A program made the translations under genes and the position numbers. Source: Calothrix brevissima NIES-22 (GTDB lineage Bacteria; Cyanobacteriota; Cyanobacteriia; Cyanobacteriales; Nostocaceae). Taken from it: a stretch of DNA of 64,000 nucleotides. The stretch's first letter is position 1. Every line of letters begins with the position of its first letter. Shown in pieces: positions 17,896 to 26,946 of the stretch. The stretch lies in the NCBI RefSeq assembly GCF_002367995.1, contig NZ_AP018207.1, positions 3,161,083 to 3,225,082 on the forward strand. Reading direction: 5' to 3'. The notes below the pieces were generated by a model. The model saw only the letters and a list, made by a program, of their open reading frames with translations. It was not told the origin of the DNA and made no database searches.

Positions 17896-19038
17896 TTACA
17901 AACAATCCTTCAGCGCGTAAATCACCTTGTCTTGCTGTTCCTGTGTCAATTCTGGGAACATGGGCAAAGAGATGACTTCATGACAGGCTTGCTCGGCAAC
18001 TGGTAAAGAACCTGGTTGATAACCGAGATTTTGATAAATTGGTTGCAAATGTAAGGGTAAGGGATAGTAAACCATTGAACTTACACCCTTTTCTTGCAAT
18101 TGCTGGCGCACTGAGTCGCGATATTTGGCGCTAGCACCGTTTCTCTCTGCACCAGAAACGCGAATTGTATATTGATTCCAGACACCAGCGCCGCCGGCTA
18201 ATTCTTGGGGGACGATGATACCAGGAACTTGGCTGAGGAATTGATGATAATAAGCGGCGATCGCTTTTCTGCTTTCGTTCCAATTATCGAGATAACGCAG
18301 TTTAATTTCTAAAATCGCGGCTTGAATGGCATCTAAGCGGCTATTGACACCAATTTCTTCATGGATGTAGCGCACCTTACTGCCATGATCCCGCAATACC
18401 CGCAGTTTGCTGGCGATTTCTGGATCGTTAGTAGTAATTGCACCGCCGTCACCGCAGCCGCCCAAGTTTTTTGTAGGGTAAAAACTGAAACAGCCAATGT
18501 GACCAATACTACCGACTTTTTGATTGTTCCAGCTTGCACCTGTGGCTTGGGCGCAGTCTTCAATCACAGCTACATTGTGAGCTTGAGCGATCGCCATTAG
18601 CGCCGTCATATCTACAGGTTGCCCAAACAGGTGAACGGGGATAATCGCTTTAGTCTGGGGCGTAATTGCTGCTTCTACCTGTTTTAAATCAATATTAAAA
18701 GTATCATCAATATCAACAAAAACTGGCTTGGCACCTACTGCGCTAATAACTTCAGCCGTTGCAATAAAAGTAAAAGTTGTTGTAATTACTTCATCACCTG
18801 CACCAATATTTAAAGCACGTAGCGAGAGAAACAGTGCATCAGTACCGGAATTACAAGCTATGCATTCACTTACTTGATGATAAGCAGCAAATTGTTTTTC
18901 AAAACCTTCTACTAAAGGCCCACCAATATAACGACCAGAAGCCAGAACTTCTAACACAGCCGCACTCACCTCTGCTTCCAGAGTCGCATATTGCTGTTTA
19001 ATATCAAAAGCAGGAACAGGATTTACACTTTGGATCAT
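17896..19038 (-). CDS. DegT/DnrJ/EryC1/StrS aminotransferase
   Basis: PLP-dependent sugar aminotransferase of 380 residues, typical for the family that adds an amino group to nucleotide-linked keto-sugars for cell-surface polysaccharides or glycans. Motifs: CNSGTDALFLSLRALNIG (cofactor phosphate binding), VIEDCAQATGA (Asp holding the pyridine nitrogen), and the Schiff-base lysine in FYPTKNLGGCGDGG. A C-terminal YYPLPLHLQP is also characteristic. No other sugar-biosynthesis gene is adjacent. The specific sugar is unknown. Confidence 0.92.
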   Translation of the reverse strand: MIQSVNPVPAFDIKQQYATLEAEVSAAVLEVLASGRYIGGPLVEGFEKQFAAYHQVSECIACNSGTDALFLSLRALNIGAGDEVITTTFTFIATAEVISAVGAKPVFVDIDDTFNIDLKQVEAAITPQTKAIIPVHLFGQPVDMTALMAIAQAHNVAVIEDCAQATGASWNNQKVGSIGHIGCFSFYPTKNLGGCGDGGAITTNDPEIASKLRVLRDHGSKVRYIHEEIGVNSRLDAIQAAILEIKLRYLDNWNESRKAIAAYYHQFLSQVPGIIVPQELAGGAGVWNQYTIRVSGAERNGASAKYRDSVRQQLQEKGVSSMVYYPLPLHLQPIYQNLGYQPGSLPVAEQACHEVISLPMFPELTQEQQDKVIYALKDCL

Positions 19039-19094
19039 GAGTTTTTCTTGATCTGGAAATACAAAAGATGCACTTCTACGCTCAATTGTTGCTA

Positions 19095-19155
19095 TTAATG
19101 GTCAATGGTCAATAGTCAATAGTCAATAGTCAGTTGTCAGTTGTCAGTTGTCAGA
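19095..19155. repeat. STRR array upstream of the DegT gene
   Basis: GGTCAAT, AGTCAAT and TGTCAGT heptamers in series, followed by GTCTCCCTT-type 9-mers to about 19,220. Confidence 0.8.
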
Positions 19156-19269
19156 GACGCGATGAACCCTTGTCTGTACAATTGTCTCCCTTGTCTCCCT
19201 TGTCCTCCTTGTCCCCCTTCCCTTCCTCTAATCCCTAGCCCCTAACCCCTACCCCCGGAGTAATGAGCA

Positions 19270-20046
19270 ATGCAAGATTTAATCAAGCTGGATTTAGCTG
19301 ATTTGGCGATCGCAATCGGGTTAATGGCGATCGCGGTTGGTTTATCTGCTTGGGAAAGGTTAGGACTAGAATTTAATTTCGTTGTCGCTACTGGAAGAAC
19401 TCTTCTCCAATTAGCTGTCCTGGGATATGTTTTAGACTTCATCTTTGCTGTAAACAATGTTTGGGCAGTTGTGGGGATTGTAGTAATTATGCTGACGATT
19501 ACGGCGATTGTCTCACGAAACCGCATCAGCCAAAAACTTCCCCGGTTATTACCTTGGGTGTGGGGGTCAATTTTTGTTAGTACAGCATTGACTGTGCTTT
19601 ATAGCATTTTTTTGATTATTGAACCAGATAGATGGTACGAACCCCGATATCTTATTCCCTTGGCTGGGGTAGTTTTAGGTAATGCGATGAATGCAGCTGC
19701 GATCGCCGGGGAACGTCTGGTGAATACCATCAACTTATCTCACATAGAAATCGAAACTCATTTAAGCTTAGGTGCAACACCAGAGCAAGCTATTAGCCAA
19801 TATCGTCGGGAAGCCATTCGCGCCGGCGTACTTCCTACCTTAAATCAAATGACGCTTATCGGCATGGTTGCACTTCCAGGAATCACCACCGGACAGTTAC
19901 TAGCAGGAATTCATGCGCCCGATGCTGTTTCCTACGAAATTTTGCTGATGTTTATGGTTGCTTTTGCTAACTTACTAACTACTATTTTAATTACGCGCGG
20001 ATTATCCCGTCAGTTCTTTAACTCTACCGCGCAGTTAATTAGATGA
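19270..20046 (+). CDS. fetB: FetB/UPF0014-family ABC permease (iron export)
   Basis: 258 residues with about seven hydrophobic segments. It matches the UPF0014 (YbbM/FetB) family: VVATGRTLLQLAVLGYVL near residues 39-56, PLAGVVLGNAMNAAA, LSLGATPEQA, and LNQMTLIGMVALPGITTGQL near the end. In E. coli FetB pairs with the ATPase FetA for iron export. No FetA-like ATPase is adjacent here. Ribosome-binding site GGAG lies 9 bp before the ATG. Confidence 0.88.
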   Translation: MQDLIKLDLADLAIAIGLMAIAVGLSAWERLGLEFNFVVATGRTLLQLAVLGYVLDFIFAVNNVWAVVGIVVIMLTITAIVSRNRISQKLPRLLPWVWGSIFVSTALTVLYSIFLIIEPDRWYEPRYLIPLAGVVLGNAMNAAAIAGERLVNTINLSHIEIETHLSLGATPEQAISQYRREAIRAGVLPTLNQMTLIGMVALPGITTGQLLAGIHAPDAVSYEILLMFMVAFANLLTTILITRGLSRQFFNSTAQLIR

Positions 20047-20113
20047 AATTTACTATGATTACAATTTGAAAAAATAATGTAACAAATAGATAGGGGTATG
20101 ACATTGCACATTA

Positions 20114-20431
20114 GTGTCAACTTAAGGCGAAACCCGCTTTGTAGAAAGGTTTTTCCCCTCACCCCCAACCCCTCTCCCGGTGGGAGAGGGGAGCAAGAGA
20201 TTTAATTCCCCTTCTCCTGGGGGAGAAGGGGTGAGGGGATGAGGGCGAGGGTTTTTGTACAACACGCGCTGTATATAGCTTTTAGCTTAAGTTGACACCC
20301 ATGATCTGTTAACCCGCCCCTACTGAAGTAGACTCAAAATTTTGAGGATATTTAGTCATCTTGAGATGACTTTGGCTATGAGACTAGGAATTCATTCCTA
20401 GTCGGGCTATGGGTTTCGCGTTAAGTTGACA
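20114..20431. mobile_element. MITE-like element, copy B (inverted, with a second right end)
   Basis: GTGTCAACTTAA at 20,114 and TTAAGTTGACAC at 20,287-20,298 bound a 185-bp core in opposite orientation to copy A. A further TTAAGTTGAC end occurs at 20,421, followed by AAGTGCAATGCCATGCC. The extra 120 bp between the two right ends suggests a composite or a nested insertion. Confidence 0.75.
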
Positions 20432-20531
20432 AGTGCAATGCCATGCCTTCTAAAATATATTGATGTATTGCGGCGATCGCTCTATTTGCACCAAAGAAAA
20501 GAGCGATCGCCAGTATTATGCAATTAATCGA

Positions 20532-20957
20532 TTAAGGTGAAACAACAGGGTTTTGCTTACCATTGTTATTTGCACCATTTAAAGGTGTAGCTACCATAAT
20601 CTCAGCAGGAGATGGCGCTGGTTTAGAACGGCGTGATGAACTCTTGCGCCGCTTTCCTCCCGCCTGGGCATATTCCGCGCTATCTTTACCATAATTAGTG
20701 CCTACACTCATTAACATCTTTTCTGAATAAGTGCTTAAATCTTCTTCAATTTCAGCGATACGAATTGCCATTTCATCTAGGCTAGAGAGTATATTATTGT
20801 AATTTGATAGTTCGGTTTGCAAAGTTTGAATCCGGCTGTCGTATTCTGTTAAATTCAATCCCCTGCCAAAGTCTAGTGTCGGACTAATCCAGCGCATTCC
20901 GGCTACTCGCCGTAAAGCTTTTTCGAGAGTAGGTGAACTGCGTTTTGGTCTTACCAT
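20532..20957 (-). CDS. Hypothetical protein with coiled coil, 141 residues
   Basis: Basic N-terminus (MVRPKRSSPTLEKALRRV), a coiled-coil segment from about residue 40 to 80, then a basic serine-rich linker (KRRKSSSRRSKPAP) and an Asn/Pro-rich tail. No signal or transmembrane segment. Unrecognised. Confidence 0.6.
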   Translation of the reverse strand: MVRPKRSSPTLEKALRRVAGMRWISPTLDFGRGLNLTEYDSRIQTLQTELSNYNNILSSLDEMAIRIAEIEEDLSTYSEKMLMSVGTNYGKDSAEYAQAGGKRRKSSSRRSKPAPSPAEIMVATPLNGANNNGKQNPVVSP

Positions 20958-21123
20958 GAAGATGCGCTCCTGAAGATAATCAGAGAATTACTGCGTATAA
21001 TCTAGCCAAGGCAAGGCTAAATCTCCATGAGAAATTATTCGGAAAATTAATCGCTAATTATCATCAATCTGATTATTTTTACTGAGTTATACGGAAATTT
21101 TCCTCGGTATCGGCTGTAAAATA

Positions 21124-21349
21124 TTGTCGTCAATGTTGTATTGATTGCAATCAAAGTTGTATTGATTCGCGTCAATGTTGTATTGATTGCAATCAAAGTT
21201 GTGTTGATTCGTGTCAATGTTGTGTTGATTGCAATCAAAGTTGTGTTGATTCGCGTCAATGTTGCATTGATTGCAATCAAAGTTGTGTTGATTCGCGTCA
21301 ATGTTGTGTTGATTGCAATCAAAGTTGTGTTGATTGGCTTCAATATCGT
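21124..21349. repeat. Array of alternating 21-bp palindromic units, copy 1
   Basis: About eleven 21-bp units that alternate TTGATTGCAATCAA (a perfect palindrome) with TTGATTCGCGTCAA-type cores, joined by AGTTGTG/TGTTGTG spacers; the full period is 42 bp. Because 21 is a multiple of three, several frames stay open on both strands (for example repeating DCNQHNIDANQHNF). I treat it as a repeat, not a gene. The same element occurs inverted at 52,968-53,192. Confidence 0.85.
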
Positions 21350-21390
21350 AGCTAGGGAATTTATTGAAAGCTGCAGAATAATACCAATTC

Positions 21391-21870
21391 GCAAAAATAT
21401 CACAAATTGGTAGGGGCATTGGCACTGCCATGCCCTCTAGAATATATCGATGCGCCAACATTTAAATTGCTATCACCAGGAAGCAGGCGTTGAAGAAGGC
21501 AGAAGGCAGAGGGCAGAGGGCAGAAGGTTTTGTTTAGAAGGGGATTCTGACCCCTCCTAAACAAGAGCCACCAAATTTTCAATTTGGTGGGGGTCTTAAA
21601 CCCTTACTCCCTTCGGTCGTGGCAGAGGGCAGGAATCAGAATTCCCTTCTGCCTTCTGCCTCCTGCCCTCTGCCTTTCTTGATAAAAAATCTACAGCAGA
21701 TTCCAAGCTGGCAAGGTACAGATAATTATCGGGGCACAGCAGTGCTGATGCCCCTACATGTGTAATTTATTTCCCAGCGCCATCATAGCTATTCGCAAAA
21801 ATATCACAAATGGGTAGGGGCATTAGCACTGCCATGCCCTCTAGAATATATCGATGCGCCAACATGTGTA
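21391..21870. repeat. Intergenic region with a 75-bp direct repeat
   Basis: A unit of about 75 bp containing AAAATATCACAAAT, GTAGGGGCATTGGCACTGCC and ATATATCGATGCGCCAACAT occurs at 21,391-21,465 and again at 21,791-21,865. Between them are GGCAGAGGGCAGA-type tandem repeats and a hairpin (CCACCAAATT/AATTTGGTGG, 21,568-21,590). No gene seen. Confidence 0.7.
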
Positions 21871-21928
21871 TTTTATTTACCACAAATACCCTGTATGTGG
21901 GTAATTATCAGGGCTAGAATGCGATCGC

Positions 21929-22816
21929 TTATTTTAAATGTCGCTGTAATAACCCAATAAATACCTCTGGCATTTCCAAATGGGGTAATATGCCCGTATC
22001 CGCAATTTCATAAAATTTGCGAATTGCCCCATAATTTAAATTAGCTAATCTTCTACCCAATTTAATATTGGTAAATTGTGCCTTTTCTCCCCAAAAAAAC
22101 GTTGTGGGAGTTTTCAATTGCTGAATATATAAGCTTAAATCAAAATACAAGTCACCCCGCAAAAATGCCAAGGCGGAAAATTTAGCATTTGGCTGTTGGG
22201 CAGAGGCTAAATAAGCTTGTACCATTTCTGGTGTAACTCTTTCTGGCTTTGCAAACAGAAAATTTTGCAGAAAATTTCGCACAGCAAATTCATTTTCTGC
22301 ACCAATGGCATAAATTAAATTATCCAACAATGGTGTATTGATAACTGATAAAGGCAATCTTCGTCCTGAACCTTGCCCAAAATCATCAAAACCGGAAGGA
22401 CAAACTAAAAATAAAGAATCGAATAAATCCGGTTGAGTAATAGCCAAGCGCAGAGTCAAAGCGGCTGTTAAGGAAGAAGCGACAACTTTGACAGGTTGAC
22501 GACAAGTTTTAGCGATAAATTCCGCGATCGCATTCAGATAATCTTTAATTTGATAATCCCATACAGGATGGGCAGAATCTCCCCAGCCAAGTAAATCTGG
22601 TGCTAATATCCGGTAACTAGAAGCAAAAGCCGGATATACTTTAGACCATTCGTAAGCTGAAGCACCCCCGCCAAAGTTATGCAGAAACAGTAAAGGGGGT
22701 AAATCCACTGTATCAGCGATCGCCCAAGGTGCAGTTGTTTGAGTATAGTAAACCATTGCACCCAAGGAAGTATGAATAACTTTGTGCCCAAAGCCAGTAG
22801 GTTGGAACTGAAGCAT
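21929..22816 (-). CDS. Alpha/beta hydrolase
   Basis: 295 residues with the alpha/beta hydrolase fold. The oxyanion region is LFLHNFGGGASAYEW, then LAPDLLGWGDSAHP. The nucleophile elbow is VVASSLTAAL, a degenerate G-x-S-x-G with Ala and Thr at the outer positions. The C-terminal catalytic His is in GILPHLEMPEVF. Similar proteins in cyanobacteria are uncharacterised esterase/haloperoxidase-like hydrolases. No signal peptide, so cytosolic. Substrate unknown. Confidence 0.85.
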   Translation of the reverse strand: MLQFQPTGFGHKVIHTSLGAMVYYTQTTAPWAIADTVDLPPLLFLHNFGGGASAYEWSKVYPAFASSYRILAPDLLGWGDSAHPVWDYQIKDYLNAIAEFIAKTCRQPVKVVASSLTAALTLRLAITQPDLFDSLFLVCPSGFDDFGQGSGRRLPLSVINTPLLDNLIYAIGAENEFAVRNFLQNFLFAKPERVTPEMVQAYLASAQQPNAKFSALAFLRGDLYFDLSLYIQQLKTPTTFFWGEKAQFTNIKLGRRLANLNYGAIRKFYEIADTGILPHLEMPEVFIGLLQRHLK

Positions 22817-23006
22817 AAAATTAATTATGAATTATGAATTATTAATTAAGTAGAGCGGCGCAATTAAAGATAGCTGGTTAAGGCTGTCATTTGTCATTTG
22901 TCATTTGTCATTGGGCATTGGGCATTGGGCATTGGGCAAATAGAATTCTTAATTTTGAATTTTGAATTTTGAATTTTGAATTATTTGTCCCCCTTCTCCT
23001 CTTTCC

Positions 23007-23498
23007 CTAGCCCCTAGTAATCTGCACAAGTTGTTGCAGGTTATCACCACTGATATGATAAGCTGCGCCAAAGCCAACGACGAAACGCCCTTCACTTGGG
23101 GTTAACTGAAAAATCCGAAAGTCATTTAAGCTCCGCAACACTTCAATGATTTCTCCAAATCGCTGTTGAAATTGCTCAACAATATGATTCCATTGTGCTG
23201 TTTCGCGTTCAATTAAACTGGCTTTGCAATCAAAACTTAAACGCCGACGAGTAAAAATTTGATGAGTCTGGCTTTCATCCTCAATAAATAAAACACAAAC
23301 ATGAGGATTGGCATAAATATTTTTCGTGTGCGTCGCCAAACCGCTAACGTAAATATAAATATTGTGAGCATTATCCATAACAAAAGGCGCATAACTAGCG
23401 TTAGGTATTCCCGCTTCGCTCACGGTGCTAATAATGACACTTTCAAATTGTGCGGTAAAATTTTCGTACTCAGCTTGAACTTTCTCCAGTTGGCTCAT
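23007..23498 (-). CDS. HugZ-like / pyridoxamine-phosphate-oxidase-fold protein
   Basis: 163 residues with a split-barrel flavin/heme-binding fold. Signals: IISTVSEAGIPNASYAPFVM, IYIYVSGLATHTKNI, CVLFIEDES, and the C-terminal GRFVVGFGAAYHISGDNL, which is typical of HugZ-type heme utilisation proteins. HugZ enzymes degrade heme to release iron. The heme-ligating His cannot be fixed without a structure alignment. Divergent from the secreted-protein pair downstream. Moderately sure of the family, less of heme oxygenase activity. Confidence 0.75.
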   Translation of the reverse strand: MSQLEKVQAEYENFTAQFESVIISTVSEAGIPNASYAPFVMDNAHNIYIYVSGLATHTKNIYANPHVCVLFIEDESQTHQIFTRRRLSFDCKASLIERETAQWNHIVEQFQQRFGEIIEVLRSLNDFRIFQLTPSEGRFVVGFGAAYHISGDNLQQLVQITRG

Positions 23499-23547
23499 AA
23501 GCTAATTCCTATTGAACGAGTAGCAATTCAATAAGTATCCTAACGTT

Positions 23548-23865
23548 GTTTCTTAGTTGTGGGTATTAGACAAGATTTCTCCCCCATACCCGAAAAAACG
23601 CCCGCAGGCTAAAAGCCTGGGGCTAATTGTACCAAGCCTGCAAAAGCAGGCTTTGTCAAATTAGCCGCACCCTTATAGGGTGACGGCGGATTTCGATCTC
23701 GGCAAAAGTTTCTTAGTTGTGGGTATTAGACAAGATTTCTCCCCCATACCCGAAAAAACGCCCGCAGGCTAAAAGCCTGGGGCTAATTGTACCAAGCCTG
23801 CAAAAGCAGGCTTTGTCAAATTAGCCGCACCCTTATAGGGTGACGGCGGATTTCGATCTCGGCAA
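23548..23865. repeat. Tandem 160-bp duplication with hairpins
   Basis: The segment 23,548-23,705 is repeated exactly at 23,708-23,865 (offset 160 bp). Each unit contains CGCAGGCTAAAAGCCTGGGG and GCCTGCAAAAGCAGGC, which can form hairpins, and ends TTCGATCTCGGCAA. No reading frame. The identity points to a recent duplication. Confidence 0.9.
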
Positions 23866-24136
23866 CATGTCAGCTAAATCTGCCTTAATTACAGTCACTC
23901 GTCAAAAATTCCTTCAATTGTACAGACAAGGGTTCATCGCGTCTCTAACCAATTTTTTCAACTTGGACACACTTACCATTAATTAAACGTCAAAACACGA
24001 GGCGATGGTATGAGCAGAAATTACCTGCTTCGTTGCGTAAAAATTAAGAAAGATTGCAGATTTATATCTGAGGAGGTTTGACTTTCAATAACCTTTTAAG
24101 ATTGCCATTCTACTTCGATTGAGGAGGAAAATCTTG

Positions 24137-24973
24137 ATGTCTAAAAATAATTTATTACATTCTTTAATAGTAATTACACAGACTTTATTACCTAATTCCA
24201 GCATTACCAGAGATATTGGAATTCAGCCATTAAAAAATAACACCGAAAAAGCTTCCGTAGTTAAGTTTTGTTTACTATTACTTACTGCTAGCAGTATGGT
24301 AATTTTTCCAGATGTGGTGATTTCTCCACAAACAGCATTGAGTAGTGAAGTGGTGCAAACAACTTCTTGGCGAGAAGTTTTGAATATCAATAATTTATTT
24401 CAGCGAAGGCGTAGACGTACAGCTGCCAGGGGGAATTTTTGTCCAATTTCGCCAGGGGTTCAGGGAGAGATAACGCAAACTTGGAGCGATCGCCCTTTAT
24501 TCATTTGGCAAGGTAATATTCAAACTATCGGTTTACGTGCTCGTGGTAGCGACACAGATAATTTGTGGAGTCAATCTGTAGAAGCGCAGCAGAGTGTAAA
24601 TTATACAGGCAAAAAATTGCAACCAGGGCAAATCTATGAGTGGACGGTGTATAGGGGTACGAATCCGACGATGTTTGTCTCATTTCAGTTGATGGATAGC
24701 CAAAAACGCGATCGCATTTCCAAAGAATTGCAGACTCTCGAAACTGAACTACAAACCAAAAAAGCCAACAAAGAAGCGATCGCTTTAGCCAAAGCTAAGT
24801 ATTTTGCTTATCAGCAGTTATGGTCAGATGTCTTACAACAAGCTTACTCTGTATCGGAACCATCTGATGAATTAAAGCAGATTCGCCAAGATATCGCCCA
24901 ACAATTATGTAACGCCGCGCCAGTAGATAACAATAGTGCTGCAACACCAGAAAGAAAGCTAGGGGATAATTAA
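24137..24973 (+). CDS. Exported hypothetical protein with basic linker (DUF928-like?)
   Basis: About 278 residues. ATG at 24137 chosen because GAGGAGGAAAA lies just upstream; a TTG six codons earlier is in frame. A hydrophobic segment at about 45-65 suggests export or a membrane anchor. After it come a poly-arginine stretch (QRRRRRTA), NFCPISPGV, and a beta-rich part with SDRPLFIWQGNIQTIGLRA and QPGQIYEWTVYRG. These recall the cyanobacterial DUF928 family. The C-terminal third is helical and charged. It is followed 60 bp later by a TPR gene on the same strand. Function unknown. Confidence 0.6.
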   Translation: MSKNNLLHSLIVITQTLLPNSSITRDIGIQPLKNNTEKASVVKFCLLLLTASSMVIFPDVVISPQTALSSEVVQTTSWREVLNINNLFQRRRRRTAARGNFCPISPGVQGEITQTWSDRPLFIWQGNIQTIGLRARGSDTDNLWSQSVEAQQSVNYTGKKLQPGQIYEWTVYRGTNPTMFVSFQLMDSQKRDRISKELQTLETELQTKKANKEAIALAKAKYFAYQQLWSDVLQQAYSVSEPSDELKQIRQDIAQQLCNAAPVDNNSAATPERKLGDN

Positions 24974-25033
24974 AAGTGACGCTCAAGTAAATTCACTTGC
25001 AGTATCGGTATTCACAGTTGAGGAGATTTAACG

Positions 25034-25558
25034 ATGAAAGGTTTAAAATTAGCAGTTGCAATTTTAACATTCGGAACATGGGGAACATTCGCGATCGCTT
25101 CCCAAGCTGAAGCCAAAAATTTATCCCCTACACAACCATCACAAACCATTATTGCCCAAACTCCCGCCACACCACCTGCAAGTAACAGCACAGTCGCCAG
25201 CTACCTGAAACGGGGGATTGATAAATTCCAAGCCAAAAACTATTCCGGCGCAATTGAAGATTTTAACCAAGCGCTCAAGCTAGAACCCAAAAATACCTCA
25301 GCTTATGTAGGAAGAGGCGCTGCTAGGTTCTTATTAAAGCAATTCCCAGATGCTAAGACAGATTTTGACACAGCCCTGGAAATTTCGCCGAATATTGCCT
25401 ATGCTCATTATTTTCGCGGGCTTACCAATTATGCCTTAAAAAATAAACCAGCTGCGATCGCTGATTTACGTAAAGCATCCACACTATTTCAACAAGAAGG
25501 AAACCAAGAGTTAGCGCAAAAAGCCGAAAACACCGCCAAACAGATAGAAGCTAATTAA
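25034..25558 (+). CDS. Exported TPR-repeat protein
   Basis: 174 residues. A Sec signal peptide (1-27, ending ASQAEA) is followed by a Thr/Pro/Ser linker and about three tetratricopeptide repeats. Canonical TPR spacing is seen in YSGAIEDFNQALKLEPKN and FPDAKTDFDTALEISPNI. Periplasmic scaffold for protein contacts; partner unknown. GGAGA ribosome-binding site 8 bp before the ATG. Probably cotranscribed with the preceding gene. Confidence 0.85.
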   Translation: MKGLKLAVAILTFGTWGTFAIASQAEAKNLSPTQPSQTIIAQTPATPPASNSTVASYLKRGIDKFQAKNYSGAIEDFNQALKLEPKNTSAYVGRGAARFLLKQFPDAKTDFDTALEISPNIAYAHYFRGLTNYALKNKPAAIADLRKASTLFQQEGNQELAQKAENTAKQIEAN

Positions 25559-25929
25559 TTAGTCAGTTGTCAGTTGTCAGTTGTCAGTTGTCAAACCAAT
25601 CCATATTTCCATACGTAATTAAGATTGTCGTAGGGGCGGGGAAACCCCGCCCTTATGTGGGTTTAACCGGCCTTATTTTTGATTTTTGATTTTTGAATTT
25701 TGAATTGTTAAGTGGGTTTTTGTGCAAAACATCTAGAGGTTATTTCTCAAGAAATATAAAACTATTTCTACAGCCAGACGAGTTTATTTAAAGATTGAAT
25801 TAATATCTCACCTCAGACATCCACCTATTGATTGATAAATAGAAACTCTCTCTAGAGAAAGAACTCTTTAGGACTTTTATTTTCTAAATTGATGTTAGTA
25901 AATGCAAGATTTAAATTCCCACAATAGCT
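25559..25929. other. Intergenic region before the 109-residue gene
   Basis: 371 bp. Holds an AGTTGTC STRR tract (25,562-25,592), a GTAGGGGCGGGGAAACCCCG palindrome near 25,630, and AT-rich DNA that probably carries the promoter of the next gene. No gene seen. Confidence 0.6.
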
Positions 25930-26259
25930 ATGACTAACGAACCTAAAGAGCAAATTAACCAACCAGTAAGTAAAGATTGGCATAGTCAAGAAGAACCCAA
26001 CGTTAAAGAAAGAAATTTAACCGCCAACCCTGGAGATAGAATCGCTGACGAACCCCAATCAGTTGAAGAAAAAGCGCAACAAATAGCAGTGGATTCACCA
26101 GACATTACCGGAGATCATATTACAGTTCCCACTTATTTTGTGGTTGACTACCCCGATGGTGAAAAAAAAGCGCTTCACCACGTTAAAGACGCTGAAGAAA
26201 TTTCTGATGTAATTCGTCAAGCCAGAGTTGACGAAAACGGTAATCGGATTTGGTGGTAG
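25930..26259 (+). CDS. Hypothetical hydrophilic protein, 109 residues
   Basis: Acidic, polar N-terminal half (probably disordered) and a compact C-terminal part with TVPTYFVVDYPDGEKKALH and EEISDVIRQAR. No signal or membrane segment. I do not recognise it. The start ATG at 25930 is the only one near the frame opening. Confidence 0.6.
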   Translation: MTNEPKEQINQPVSKDWHSQEEPNVKERNLTANPGDRIADEPQSVEEKAQQIAVDSPDITGDHITVPTYFVVDYPDGEKKALHHVKDAEEISDVIRQARVDENGNRIWW

Positions 26260-26274
26260 TTGATCATCGAAAAT

Positions 26275-26640
26275 TTGGGTAGAAACCCCGTCCTTGTAGG
26301 ACGGCTTTATATTAAAATATAGATGGTCAATGACCCACCCGAGACGATGGATTCAGACAGCCTAACGAGCGAAGTCCAGTAAAATTAATTGGCGGCGCAG
26401 ACAAATCGGTAGACCGGGAAAAGAGGATAGGGCAATGGCAAACATCCCTAGAATCAAAACAACAGATAAGAATTCCTTTTGGGTATTCGACACATAAAAC
26501 CGCTGGACTAGCGGGGTTAGTCTGTGGAGCGAACATAAGACCATAAAACTCCTTGAGGGTGGAGGCAGTTGCTATGAAGCAGAAACTCAAATCGTGAGGT
26601 TTGGGAATCACCGTTCCTTTAGGTCGGTGAGGATGTCAAC
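26275..26640 (+). mobile_element. IS200/IS605-type relic with TnpB tail remnant
   Basis: Starts with GGGTAGAAACCCCGTCCTTG, a sequence typical of the terminal hairpins of cyanobacterial TnpB elements. It ends with a hairpin in ATCACCGTTCCTTTAGGTCG followed by GTGAGG. Near the 3' end the plus strand, broken by stops, reads AGLVCGANIRP and VEAVAMKQKLKS, then GLGITVPL. This resembles the C-terminal tail of TnpB. No intact tnpB or tnpA. The 3' end of such genes normally encodes the guide (omega) RNA. Confidence 0.55.
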
Positions 26641-26690
26641 TGATACCAATTGGAAAACTAGATTGCTAGGGGTATGGCAATGCCTACCTG

Positions 26691-26872
26691 TGTCAACTTA
26701 AGCTAAAAGCTATATACGGCGAGTGTTGTACAAATCTCTCGCCCTCATCCCCTAACCCCTTCTCCCTGAGGGAGAAGGGGAATTGAATCTCTTGCTCCCC
26801 TCTCCCTCAGGGAGAGGGGCTGGGGGTGAGGGCAAAACCTTTGCATAAAGCGGGTTTCGCATTATGTTGACA
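26691..26872. mobile_element. MITE-like element, copy C
   Basis: TGTCAACTTAA at the left and TTATGTTGACA at the right (one mismatch). Internal CTTCTCCCTGAGGGAGAAGG palindrome. Same orientation as copy A. Flanked by partly complementary GGTATGGCAATGCC and GGGCATTGCCATGCC. Confidence 0.8.
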
Positions 26873-26946
26873 CCAATGGGCATTGCCATGCCCTATTATT
26901 GTACAGACGCGATGAATCGCGTCTGTAACCACCGTTCGTTGAACTT

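Noticed and set aside
21124-21349. CRISPR array
   Set aside because: Units are contiguous without variable spacers and no cas gene is nearby.
21087-21461. Asn/Gln-rich reading frames across the 21-bp array, and the similar ones at 52,941-53,264
   Set aside because: The repeat length keeps several frames open on both strands, so openness is not evidence of coding.
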